From Ecdyonurus torrentis (lineage: Eukaryota > Arthropoda > Insecta > Ephemeroptera > Heptageniidae): a stretch of DNA of 64,000 nucleotides. The notes under the pieces are model-generated. The model made no database searches. It saw nothing but the letters and a program-made list of their open reading frames with translations, and had not been told where the DNA came from. This document shows, piece after piece, positions 53,538 through 63,420 of this stretch. The DNA is taken from NCBI GenBank assembly GCA_949318235.1, contig OX439127.1:34297124-34361123 (forward strand). The letters run 5' to 3'. The translations under genes and the position numbers were made by a program. The stretch's first letter is position 1. Each line of letters opens with the position of its first letter.

Positions 53538-53590
<53 letters not shown>

Positions 53591-55841
53591 GGTTAGTTAA
53601 GCAAGGGCTTTAAGCCGGGGCCACAAATTAAACTGGAAGCATGATTTCCAACCCTGTGGTTGGCTTAAATAGGCCACGCCCACAAAACTGATCAATCAGA
53701 GAGCTTAAAAATCAAGCTTCGTTTTAATTGTGGCCAGCACTTTAACTAGAACTCTGTGTCACATGAGACCTCGATCTCTCCGTAGAACTTTTACTGTGGT
53801 AAGGTCCTTGCTGGTATTTCTATCCTTTTCTTTTAATATTTATCATCCAAGATTTTTCAAATTGTTTAAAAAAAGTTTTTAATAACTATCATCTTTTATG
53901 TGTTACAATTTCAAAAACCTAAAATTAATTTAAAGCATTTAAAAATACAACTGCTGATAACTGGTATAATCACCACACAATTTTACAAAGCATACCTTTT
54001 ATAACTTAATATCTGTGCATTTAAATAATCAGCCCAAAAAAGTATGATTGAAAGTGTACATATTATTCATAATAAATGTGTACTGAACGTAAAATATTTT
54101 GGAGTTTCGACAACTGGTGACCAACACATTTGCATAAGCAGACACTATCAGAGAAAGTTAATGCGCAGCGCTTACATGGGAAAACCATAAACATACAAGT
54201 GGGTGGTTTCTCTTCCACCACAAACTTAAAGAAAAAACTAGAGAAATCTTTGTCACCACAAACAATGTGTTTAGTGACCAATGCAATATCAATTTCCTGG
54301 GTTTAGCTGTCTGCTGCTTGCAGCAATTCGCGACTTGCTCTTACAGCGCCACCATGGTCCGTGGCGAAAAATAGGCCCACAAATTAACATGTAAGGTATA
54401 GGCCAATACGGCTAGTTCTGCAATAATTCTTGCCGCTAGGAAAAAATTTTCTTAATAAAAAAGATGCACAAAGCCCTCAAACTGACTATTCAGTAAAAAA
54501 ATTTACAGGATTTAACCATTGAGGCAGGAAAAATAGCGAAAATAGCTGGATTGGCCTATACCTTACATGTTAACTTGTGGCCCTATTTTTTGCCATGGAC
54601 CATGGTGGCGCTGTATGAGCAAGTCGAGAATTAGGTGAACAAAGAGAAAGAGACCAACTCAGGCATCAGACACTTAAGTTATGGTGACAAAGATTACTCC
54701 TCTTTTTCTTTCAGTTTAAGGTGGAATAGAGGCCACCCATCACCCACTGTCATGTTTTTCACACATGAATACTGCAAATCCAACTATCTGATATTATCTG
54801 TACTACTATGCAGTAATAATAAAAAATCCCCATCACGATCAAGTCTCAACAATGCGTCCATTGTGGCATTTGTCTCTGATACGATACAACTCAATACCAA
54901 TAAATGTATTGCAGTATTTGTTGTTCAATATGGTACTGTATGAACTATGCATAACATATGTATGTACACAAATTTGAACACGTACATATGTACCGGTACA
55001 TACAATTGTGATAACATTTTTATCGTTTAAAAACTTGCGCTTAATTCGTAATTCTTAAAAACAATACAAAAAAAATAATAAAAAAATAAATAAAACGCCG
55101 CTGATACGCCGATTGTAATTGGTAAAATACTTCGCCAGTTGTGTTTGCTACATATACATACATACATAATGTACATACATACATATGTACCGAAATGAAA
55201 TGAATAACCTGCAATTTTAGTGATGCTTTTCAGTCTATAGTTGTGCAGGTTTTTTCATTTCCTTGCGGTACCATACACAAAGCATTAGAAATTATTTATG
55301 TATGTACATACCTACATATAGTTTCACTATAAATATTCCCGTCATCCAAAAGGGTGCATTAATATCTAAGCATTCCAAATACCAGCTATTATAAATCTTC
55401 CCTTGTGTAGAAATTTAATAAAAAAAAATGACATGTAGAATATGCATACACATATAAATATGTATGTGTGATGGAACTTACATTTTGGACAGCTTCGAAG
55501 CAGCTCCTCCGGTGACTTTGGACACTCGAAGATTTGTCAGCTCGGTTTTAAGCTCTTCGAGCTGTTTCAAGAGCTCCTTTTTGTCCTTTGTTCTTAATTC
55601 CGAACATTTCACCTTCCCCTAAACAAAATAATTATTAGTTTTATCATCGACGGTACATCCACATAGGCCGGGCATGTTTATTTTGAGTATTATTAGTATA
55701 TCTTCAGCAGTTATTATAAAAAGTGATCATAATAATAAATATAATAATATTATAACAGTAACTAATTCATAAAAATGGCAATTAATGATATGATGGCTTA
55801 AATATTTACAGATTTATTTGACAGGCTGTCATGCTTACCAT
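46342..55841 (-). CDS. RPL35: RPL35, 60S ribosomal protein L35 (uL29), four exons, complete
   Basis: Exons 55841-55839, 55618-55482, 47718-47637 and 46491-46342 join in phase to 123 residues, the same length as human RPL35. Conserved words are [60 protein letters not shown] and the terminal YAVKA. The protein is uL29, which binds 25S/28S rRNA at the polypeptide exit tunnel and contacts SRP and nascent-chain factors. The first coding exon holds only the ATG and is followed directly by GTAAGC, the arrangement common in animal RPL35 genes. The AATAAA signal at 46343-46338 overlaps the TAA stop, so the 3' UTR should be very short. Intron 2 is 7.8 kb and packed with transposons, which is long for a ribosomal protein gene. 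The divergent neighbour is HMCES. Confidence 0.96.
46492..47636. other. RPL35 intron 3
   Basis: C-run at 46892-46910, G-run at about 47249-47262 and a hairpin MITE at 47351-47460. I looked for C/D-box snoRNA motifs and found no convincing pair. Confidence 0.55.
47351..47460. mobile_element. Hairpin MITE in RPL35 intron 3
   Basis: AATGTTGTTCATAAACCCTG then TTTTCTGCTACT pairs with AGAAGGAAAACAGGGTTTAC then AAACAACACT. Arms are about 32 bp with a spacer of about 45 nt. Confidence 0.65.
47637..47718 (-). CDS. RPL35: RPL35 coding exon 3
   Basis: It completes the Ile codon (AT|T) and encodes [20 protein letters not shown] then NLRKLYK. Phase 0 exit at GTAAGT. Confidence 0.95.
50699..50829. mobile_element. 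TATCGAT-group hairpin element H6, left arm shortened
   Basis: CACACGAAGCAATATG, ATAACGTTCGGAAACGACTT, ACACATTTTGCTTAGCTTGA and GCTCGCAACAAGGTCGATAT match H1 at 11701-11867 in order. The outer left arm is missing or replaced. Confidence 0.7.
52200..52662. mobile_element. Long foldback, arms of about 200 bp
   Basis: The left arm TAACAGTAATGGAGGTGGAA to about 52410 pairs with the right arm that ends TTCCACCGCCATTACTGTTG. The centre has GCCCGGAAAAGC and GCTTTTCCGGGC around a loop of about 45 nt. Weak protein-like frames on both arms are mirror copies of noncoding sequence. Confidence 0.75.
52939..53120. mobile_element. Near-perfect hairpin MITE with TA duplication
   Basis: It begins GAACACCTTGAACAAAAAAG and ends CTTTTTTGTTCAAGGTGTTC, with TA at 52937-52938 and 53121-53122. 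The arms are about 85 bp and nearly identical, with a loop of about 12 nt. Tc1/mariner-type. Confidence 0.85.
53297..53360. repeat. (TA)n microsatellite left of H7
   Basis: About 32 TA units directly abutting H7. A second (TA)n of about 44 nt abuts its right end (53545-53586). Confidence 0.97.
53361..53545. mobile_element. TATCGAT-group hairpin element H7 with internal 16-mer repeats, inside (TA)n
   Basis: TATCGATGTTCTCGCGTCAA at the left pairs with TTGACGCGAAAAGATCGATA at the right. The 16-mer AATTTGTAAAGTGTAG occurs twice in the right half and once inverted in the left half, and GGCTACCTG pairs with CAGGTAGCC. Long (TA)n tracts flank both ends, so the element sits inside a microsatellite. 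Confidence 0.78.
53597..53760. mobile_element. Degraded foldback MITE
   Basis: GGGGCCACAAATTAAACTGG then AAGCATGATTT pairs imperfectly with AAATCAAGCTTCGTTTTAAT then TGTGGCCAGC. Confidence 0.5.
54080..54830. mobile_element. Foldback element, arms of about 300 bp
   Basis: The core arms GCGCCACCATGGTCCGTGGC then AAAAATAGGCCCACAAATTA pair with TAACTTGTGGCCCTATTTTT then GCCATGGACCATGGTGGCGC. Weaker pairing continues outwards to TTTCTCTTCCACCACAAACT and its counterpart near 54720, and to the CAGACACTATCAGA word and its counterpart near 54790. Confidence 0.65.
54831..55480. other. Lower end of RPL35 intron 2
   Basis: Repeated ACATAC/GTATGT words near 54955-55000, 55150-55190 and 55298-55315. No gene recognised. 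Confidence 0.5.
55482..55618 (-). CDS. RPL35: RPL35 coding exon 2
   Basis: It encodes [20 protein letters not shown] and the [16 protein letters not shown] word. Acceptor TTGTTTAG, donor GTAAGT, leaves in phase 2. Confidence 0.95.
55839..55841 (-). CDS. RPL35: RPL35 coding exon 1 (start codon only)
   Basis: ATG immediately followed by GTAAGCAT. The exon otherwise consists of 5' UTR upstream (CTTTAAAGTCGCGAAA before the ATG). Confidence 0.85.
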
Positions 55842-56040
55842 TTTCGCGACTTTAAAGATCACGAATCAAATCTAAATGAAATAGAACTATAAAGTTGGAA
55901 CATGGGCTGGAACTGGAACTTAAATTTGAAATTGGAACATTAAATTGAAATGGATTTTGCTTGGCGTCGGGGGCGTTCGGGCTCTGCTCGGGCTGGCTCG
56001 GGCTCAGCGCGCAAAGGGGGCCAATCGGGCAAGGCCTAGG
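55842..56040 (-). promoter_or_regulatory. RPL35: RPL35 promoter region
   Basis: Directly upstream of the ATG exon. The part at about 55965-56040 is markedly GC-rich with repeated CTCGGGCT words and CpGs, unlike the surrounding AT-rich DNA. That fits a housekeeping promoter. The exact start and any TOP motif cannot be fixed from sequence alone. Confidence 0.5.
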
Positions 56041-56046
56041 CAAAAC

Positions 56047-56515
56047 CAACGAAGCTGAAGGTAACGTAAGGCCAACGAAGCTGAAGGTAACGTAAGGCAA
56101 CGACTGCGAATTTCGTTCGTCTTTTCCGAATTTGCCCGATCAACGAGATCCATTTCCGGTAAAATTTCATTTTTTCAAAAAAAATTACACACGATAATAT
56201 TTTCCCGCCATCAAAACGTGAAACATACCGGAAATAAAGATTTAAATCTTGCAGCAGACGCACGAAATGCGCAGTCGATGCCTTACGTTACCTTTAGCTT
56301 CGTTGCGTAAGGCAACGACTGCGAATTTCGTTCGTCTTTTCCGAATTTGCCCGATCGACGAAATCTATTTCCGGTAAAATTTCATTTTTTCAAAAAAAAA
56401 TACACACAATAAAATTTTCCCGCCATCAAAACGTGAAAAATACCGGAAATAAAGATTTAAATCTTGCAGCAGACGCACGAAATGCGCAGTCGATGCCTTA
56501 CGTTATCGTTGGTAC
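56047..56515. mobile_element. Two tandem MITEs upstream of RPL35
   Basis: Units at about 56065-56300 and 56305-56515 share GGCAACGACTGCGAATTTCG, CCGGTAAAATTTCATTTTTT, TTCCCGCCATCAAAACGTGA and GCGCAGTCGATGCCTTACGT. Each unit has inverted ends (AACGTAAGGCAACGACTGCG against CGCAGTCGATGCCTTACGTT). An extra 27-bp duplication (CCAACGAAGCTGAAGGTAAC) precedes the first unit. Confidence 0.8.
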
Positions 56516-56633
56516 AGACAAGCTCAGGACAAGCTGGTCACTATAGTCACAATGTTCCTACATATCTTCCAACTCTATGCTATAGCTTTTAGTTAAATAA
56601 AAACGACAATACGACACTCAAACAGACACAGGG

Positions 56634-56983
56634 AGGCCTTACGAAAAGCCGGAACGACTGGAATGAACGAGGAATGAACAGGGAATGAAACAAATGGAAC
56701 GATATTGATCCAGCTGATTAATGGCGCTTAACTTGAAAAGCAAGTACGTTTATCTTAATGATTTGTGGTTTATAATTGTGTTTTCTTGAATTTTATTGCT
56801 TGAATACGATTTATTCTGTCTTCAATGATTATTTTGGCTCGTTTTTTGCTGTTTTAAGTGTTTCTAATAGCCTATTTTGATTATATTTTATTTAAACTAT
56901 GCGCCATAAATATTGCGCAATTTCGTGCGTCAATTTGTTTCATTCCCTGTTCATTCCAATCGTTCCGGCTTTTCGTAAGGCCT
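56634..56983. mobile_element. MITE with 65-bp terminal inverted repeats between RPL35 and HMCES
   Basis: The left end AGGCCTTACGAAAAGCCGGA then ACGACTGGAATGAAC pairs with the right end GTTCATTCCAATCGTTCCGG then CTTTTCGTAAGGCCT. The interior is AT-rich and noncoding. I see no clear target duplication. Confidence 0.78.
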
Positions 56984-57241
56984 CAAGGCGCCCAGAATAA
57001 ACAAATCCATGCTGGATTTCGTTGTTTTGCCCGGTTTTGCCTGTACAAACTTGGTGCTTCGCTGCTCATAGCGTCTCTCTTAGAACTTAGAAGCCAAAGC
57101 TCATATGCAGTACATAAGCAGATAGCTGCATAGCAGATAAACATTCAATACGTTTTATATCATATTTTAACTAATTTATAGTTTGGTCGTCCTTTGTCTT
57201 TGCTATTTCAAAGAATTTTGCTGCCTATTTCGTATTCAAAG

Positions 57242-57261
57242 ATGTGTGGCAGAACAGCTTG
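57242..57261 (+). CDS. HMCES: HMCES coding exon 1 (20 nt, catalytic Cys2)
   Basis: ATGTGTGGCAGAACAGCTTG before GTAAGC encodes MCGRTA plus two bases of the next Cys codon. TG joins the T at 62110, giving MCGRTAC-TLSPDEICK, the exact opening expected of HMCES. Confidence 0.88.
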
Positions 57262-60200
57262 GTAAGCACATAATACACACATAATATGTATGTATGGTAG
57301 AAATGTAACTCGATGTAACTGCTTTTCGGCCGCTTAAGTGTGCACTCTGTCTCATCTAGAGCCATATTTATATGCATACAGTATTATAGATCACGCAGTA
57401 TTATATTGATGTGTATGCTTTACAGTCTGACCTTTTGACTGTGTTTTTGTGGTGCAAAACTTAAGCTTAATGTTCCTAAATGCAGACAAAAGCATCTATC
57501 AGAATATTACTTGGCCTCGTAACATACATGTATGTACAGGGCCGGCTTGGGGACCAAAGGCCCGGGCGGGGAAGCATCAGGTAGGGCCCGCAAACACTGG
57601 GGGGCAATATATAATAAGGTTTAGAAATAATTTGTAAATACATTTTTTTGTCTCAATTAAAAATGTTTATTTTATGAAACATTACTGTACATTTTAAAAT
57701 AGAAAACAGATTTTAAATAAACATAAATAATATTATGGTTAACTATACATATTTTTAATGTGCTCTGGTATAATTTATTTTTAATGCACATTATTTAAAA
57801 TTAAAATCACTATGTTGAGTCTAAACTCAAAACTCATACAATACCTACTATTATTTTATTTATGAGATTTTTAGATAAGAATGTGACAAAACTGCCTCTA
57901 CCTCCCACTTTTGATTTATTTTGTTTCTGTTTTTTTGTTTTTTTAGCCTGACTAATTTTCATACAATTTTTTATGTGTTCATTCAACAATGGATCATACT
58001 CTTTAAGGAGGAGCACTAACTCTATGAAATTTCCATGATTAGTTGTTCTATCAGAATAGCTATGTGAACCTTCATCTGTGCCTCTGAAGGCAAGTCCCTG
58101 TCTACCTATAAAAAGAACAATATCAATGAGACGCATAACTATATCTTGTCGTCCCTGAACTTGAGCTTTCCTTAATTCCTGCATTTCTTTGTTAGCTAAA
58201 TCTTTGACATTTTTATTTAATTTGCACTGAACAGCAGCCATACAGGCTATATAATGTTCATGAGAGATTTTTCATGTCTGAGGATTGCACCATAAGTGTG
58301 CTGTGAGCTAAACTTATGGCCAGTAATAAAGCTGCTATTGTTGTTAGAATATAACATACAACGTCTAGTACAATAAAAATTCCCAGATAGAGACACAGTA
58401 TGAGAGCCAGTGATGATTTACAACTGTACCGTTAGGTAATATTTGATTATAAGCTTTATACGTATCAAATGGTAAATTATTTTCATGTCCTGATGGCTGA
58501 ATAGGATGATTATGAAGGAATAAACTTTTAAAAGAATCATCAGAATTAGTTGGTGGAGGAATGAATAAAGCATAATCTTTTAATTGAAAGTCTGTTTCTA
58601 AACTAGTTGATTCTGTTTGATTAACTGTACGTGGAAGGTCTTCGGATTTTTCTTCACTCACCATATCACCTTGCACATGATTGGTCAGCCATTTCCTCCA
58701 GTCCCTGTAGGCCTTGATTTTTTGCAGGGGGTTCTTGTTGACTTACTTGATCTAAAAATCAAGAAATAATTGGAAGAAAATAAATAAATAAATAAACATA
58801 AACAAATAAACAAATAAAATATTAGGTTAATTTATTCAATTAATTAAATTATATAAACTAGTTTAATTAAAATATTTATTTAATTACTATAAAATAGGTT
58901 TTACTGAATTGCAAATTCATGTATTTTTAAATGTAATTTTATTTTCCAACAGCATGAGTGCCAGAATAGTTTAAAAATCCTTGTGATTCAATTGCATGAT
59001 TTTGTGCACTGGAACACATTACACTAATGCTATAAGAATTTTATTTATGCTATTTATGAATTTTATTTTTTTGAATGTGCTACTAAAAAAAATTAAATAT
59101 TTTACCTGTTTTTGTAATTTCCTTGTCCATCGCAGAATCATGTGCAGAAACTCCTTTAGAATGAGAGAAATTGTCTCCAGTTCCTAAGCCACTGTGAGAA
59201 ATTAAAAAAAGAAAAACATTAATTTTTGTTACCGTAGCACAATTTTTATAGTCAATTCCAATTAACTATTTTTTTATTTAATAAGTTTTTTTTAGCTGCA
59301 TACAAACCTTAAATTTTAGGTAATCATTCAGTTTAAAAATCAACTATATAGGCCTACCTGCTGTTTTTTGAAGATGATGTGGAAGTACTAACAAAAAACA
59401 AGTTATCAAGCTTCTTTTGATTTGGATCTTTTCTGATTTTCTCTCTTTCTTCTGTCGTCTTTTGTTTTCTTTTTTCACTTCCTGACTTTCACTTTCCCCG
59501 CAGCGCCCTTGTTTGGATTTTTTTTTTTTTTTATATAAGATTATGGATTTTTTTTTTAATATTATTATTTTTTTATTACCTGGGGCTTGGGGCCCGCAAA
59601 GGCCGGGGCCCGGGCGGGGATCCCCGCCTAAGTCCTTATGCCAAGCCGGCCCTGTGTATGTATGTATGTATGTATGTATGTATGTATGTATGATCTTATG
59701 TATTTGATGCTTCTTATTTTAGTTGACTTGCAATTCCTATGTATCATATATGTAATACGTATACACATACTGTATGTATGTACTATGTACCTTCACATAT
59801 GTACATACATACATACATATCGATACTTACGCGTCAAAGTGAACGAACTATATTTTACAAATTCTATTTAAAATGACCGATATGACAAATTCCAAATTCT
59901 CCTACATAGTTCTCATGTTAAAACGTGTAGAAGCGCCAAACGTAGATCGTTCATTTTGAGTGAAATTTGTAAAGTGTATTCCGTTCACTTCGACAGATAA
60001 ACATCGATATTATGTATGTACTATGCACTTAAGATGCTTTTTTTGGTATGCATTTCCATTTGCATAATCTTAAATGGAGTGTGCATAGTTTCAGGAAAAT
60101 TCATGATTACCTGTTATAATTTATTTATTTATTTTTCAAGTAACGGGCTCATTATTATATAATGGTTTACATACATGATTGTACTATGTACATATGTACC

Positions 60201-62899
60201 TATATAATACAGGGTGTTTATAAAAAATTGCCCGTTTTTAAACGCAAATTACAATATGACTATTAATGAAAAATGAAACTTTTTATACATCAAATTAAAG
60301 CCTATATTTTGGCAATTTACAAAATAGCAATTTAAACTTTGTACGTCAATTACTCTTCTGTTGAGACGAAAAAGAATGAAAAATGAGAGAAGTGAAAAAA
60401 CAGACGTTTTTTCAGACGCGAAAACTGCAATCACCTGCAATAAATCACTTAATTTGTTAAAAATCTTGCTTTACTTCATGTTAAAAAACAAAATCCATTA
60501 CCTTAAGGCTTCTCCACGTGAGCACCATTTGTAGCTGGGCACTGGTCCAGATGCACTTCCAGATCTCGCCATACGTTCTCCAGCACGACAGGTGTCACGG
60601 AGCGGATACCTGCAGTGATGCGCTGCTTGAGAACTCTGATAGTTGGCACTGCAGTTTTGAACACGATATCTTTTACGTATGCCCACAGAAAGAAGTCGGG
60701 TGGTGTGAGATCAGGAGACCGTGGAGCCCAAGCTGTCGGTCCATCACGACCCAGCCACCTGCCTGGGAAGACTTGGTTGAGATACTGTCTAACATCTCTT
60801 GCCCAGTGCGGTGGTGTACCATCTTGCTGGAACGTGATATCAAATCCCTATTCTTCCCATTTATTCCCATGGGCTCCACGGTCTCCTGATCTCACATTAC
60901 ATGACTTCTTCCTGTGGGGATACGTGAAAGATATCGTGTTCAAAACTCCAATGCACACTATCAGAGTTCTCAAGCAGCGAAGCAGCTATCCGCTCCGTGA
61001 CACCTGACATGCTGGAGAGGGTATGGCGAGAACTGGAAGTGGGTCTGGACTAGTGCCCAGCTACAAATGGTGCTCACGTGGAGAAGCCTTAAGGTAATGG
61101 TTTTTGTTTTTTAACTTGAAGTAAAGCAAGATTTTTAACAAATTAAGTGATTTATTGCAGGTGACTGCAGCTCTTTGCACCTGAAAAAGTGCAGATTTAG
61201 GCGCCCCGCTCATTTTTCATTCTTTTGCGTCTCAACAGAAGAGTAATTGACGTACAAAGTTTAAATTGCTATTTTATAAATTGCCAAAATATAGGCTTTA
61301 ATTTGATGTATAAAAAGTTTCATTTTTCATTAATAGTCATATCGTAATTTGCGTTTAAAAACGGGCAATTTTTTATAAACACCCTGTATATATAGTATAT
61401 ACTTAAGGTACTACTTTAGGGTAGCATTTTTGTCGTAAAAATAAATTTTATATCATTATATATTTAGCTTTATAATAAACCAAGCAACAATTTTCTATAC
61501 TCCAAAAAGTTTTTGCTCAAATCAATTTTCCGCAAATGAGCCTCAAAGTTGGTGTGCTTTTTTGGGTTACGCCCCCTTTAGCATGCACAAGATACAAAAC
61601 TTCAAGCTCAACATGTGCAAAATTGAATTGATCATCTTCTCAATAAAAAATACTAGCATGATCTACAGGTTAACTTTTAATGAATTTGAGATTTAAAACA
61701 ATTTTTACGAGATTTTTACGGAGAAAAAAAATATTGAAGATTGCATATTCAATTAACATGGGTCAATTTGCGATAATTGTTGTGCCTTGCAACTTAATGC
61801 TCATTGATCACTATCACTACTTCTCATTCCTCTCTTTTTTTACGTTTTTATTGTATTTTTTTTCTTATGAGAATATTTTCCATTTCATTGTGTGTGTACT
61901 TATTACTTTGTTGTTAATTTTTGATTAAAAGATTTGATAAAAAAAAAAAAAAAAAAAAAACTAGATAGATAGATTAGAAAAAATTGGGGAATGGGAGATA
62001 GTATGAGCTCACAGTAACTGGAATGCCGTGGTAGAGAAAATATTCTAACCCAGGTCAGTTGATTGTAACCAGTAACCACCTTTTTTTATTGGCTTTACTT
62101 TTGTTCCAGTACTCTATCTCCTGATGAGATCTGTAAGGCCTGCTCCATGAAGTCTAAAGATGGGACTTTTGTAAAACTTGAATGGTTTGGGAATCCAACT
62201 CGTTCTTATGTGCCATCATACAACATGCCTCCTTCAAGTATGTGTCCAGTTCTGGTTGATAAGAACAGTTTCCTTGCAGAGCACTGCACCAATGATGGCA
62301 TCATTGTTACACCTATGTACTGGGGATTCATTCCTAAATTCCACAAGGTACATATATAGTAGGATCAGTAACCTCTCACTTGTAATTCTACTTCTATTCT
62401 ACTGTTCAATTAAACATTTCTGTATGATCAGTGTTCTTGACTTAAAAGCCCTATCTATTGTTTTCAGGGTGGCCCCAGTGATCATGGCCTCTCTACCAGT
62501 AACTGCAGAGTAGAAGGCATTCTTACCTCTCCTATGTTTTCTCCCTCCATGATCCATGGAGAGCGCTGTGTCGTTGTGGTGGATGGGTTCTTTGAATGGC
62601 AACGTAAAGGTTCTCACAAACAACCTTATTATTTGTATATGCCTCAAGACAAAAACGTTAGTAATGCAAATGAAGTTTCCTTTAGTGAATATAGTGACAA
62701 GTTAATTTTTTAAATATATTTGAGGGAAAAAACATTGCTGTTGGTATATAAATATTTTAATTTACATTAGGGATATTAAGAAAAATAAATCATCATGGTT
62801 AGGTATGCTAATTTTGAAAGAAAAGGATAGGAGAGACCAGCAAGGATCTTACCATAGTGAAGAATCCTATAGTTGGGCAAAAATCTTGCTAGCACAGAG

Positions 62900-62944
<45 letters not shown>

Positions 62945-63353
62945 GTGTAGCTTTAGGCACTAAACTTTAAGAGAAACAAAGTATGTTTTGCCTTTGTCAG
63001 TCCTTAAAGACTCAGAGAGAAACTGTAAATGAATTATGAATTATAAAAGGAGAGATAGGTAGAGGGAGGCCTAAAACATCACGGTCTGAAGTGGTTGGAA
63101 GATTTTTGAAAAATAAGAAATAGTATGAGATGCAAAAGAAAATGTATGAAACAAAACAAGGTGTGAGTCTGAAGGAAGCAAGAGAATATGTTAGGATAGA
63201 AATTTGTCTATCAAATTTGTAGGTCTATCACTAGGTCAGGCTAAAAAATAACATGTTGTTGGCTTACCCCGAAAGGGACTATAATATAGTGTCATGATAT
63301 GTATGTATGTAAGAGTTGCAATAGGATTTAGCTTACAGTTATATATAGGTTAT

Positions 63354-63420
<67 letters not shown>

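Larger units (their letters stand above)
47719..55481. other. RPL35 intron 2 (7.8 kb), transposon-rich
   Basis: It holds hairpins H6 and H7, foldbacks at 52200-52662, 52939-53120, 53597-53760 and 54080-54830, a CTGTGTCACATGAGACC-family arm at 53750-53830, a repeat at 49305-49475, a C-run at 50561-50572, and a GC-richer patch at 48790-49130 with three TACGGTA words that I cannot assign. No nested protein gene is recognised. Confidence 0.6.
57537..59654 (-). mobile_element. hAT transposon with 8-bp target duplication and transposase remnants, in HMCES intron 1
   Basis: This 2118-bp element has ends CAGGGCCGGCTTGG and CCAAGCCGGCCCTG. It is flanked by TGTATGTA at 57529-57536 and 59655-59662. It inserted in or generated part of a (TATG)n tract. 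The minus strand carries the N-terminal parts of a hAT transposase of the ZMYM/DUF4371 type (next entries), but the catalytic C-terminal half is missing. It is therefore an internally deleted, non-autonomous copy. Confidence 0.88.
60210..61386. mobile_element. Mariner-type snap-back element with TA duplication, in HMCES intron 1
   Basis: The ends CAGGGTGTTTATAAAAAATT and AATTTTTTATAAACACCCTG are flanked by TA (60208-60209 and 61387-61388). The arms 60210-60730 and 60870-61386 are reverse complements over about 520 bp. Both arms carry the same 3' part of a Tc1/mariner-family transposase, so the element is a head-to-head duplication of one transposon end. The loop is about 139 nt. Confidence 0.88.

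Noticed and set aside
54635..54943. 102-residue plus-strand frame
   Set aside because: It is one arm of the foldback at 54080-54830. The 54063-54281 minus-strand frame is its mirror copy.
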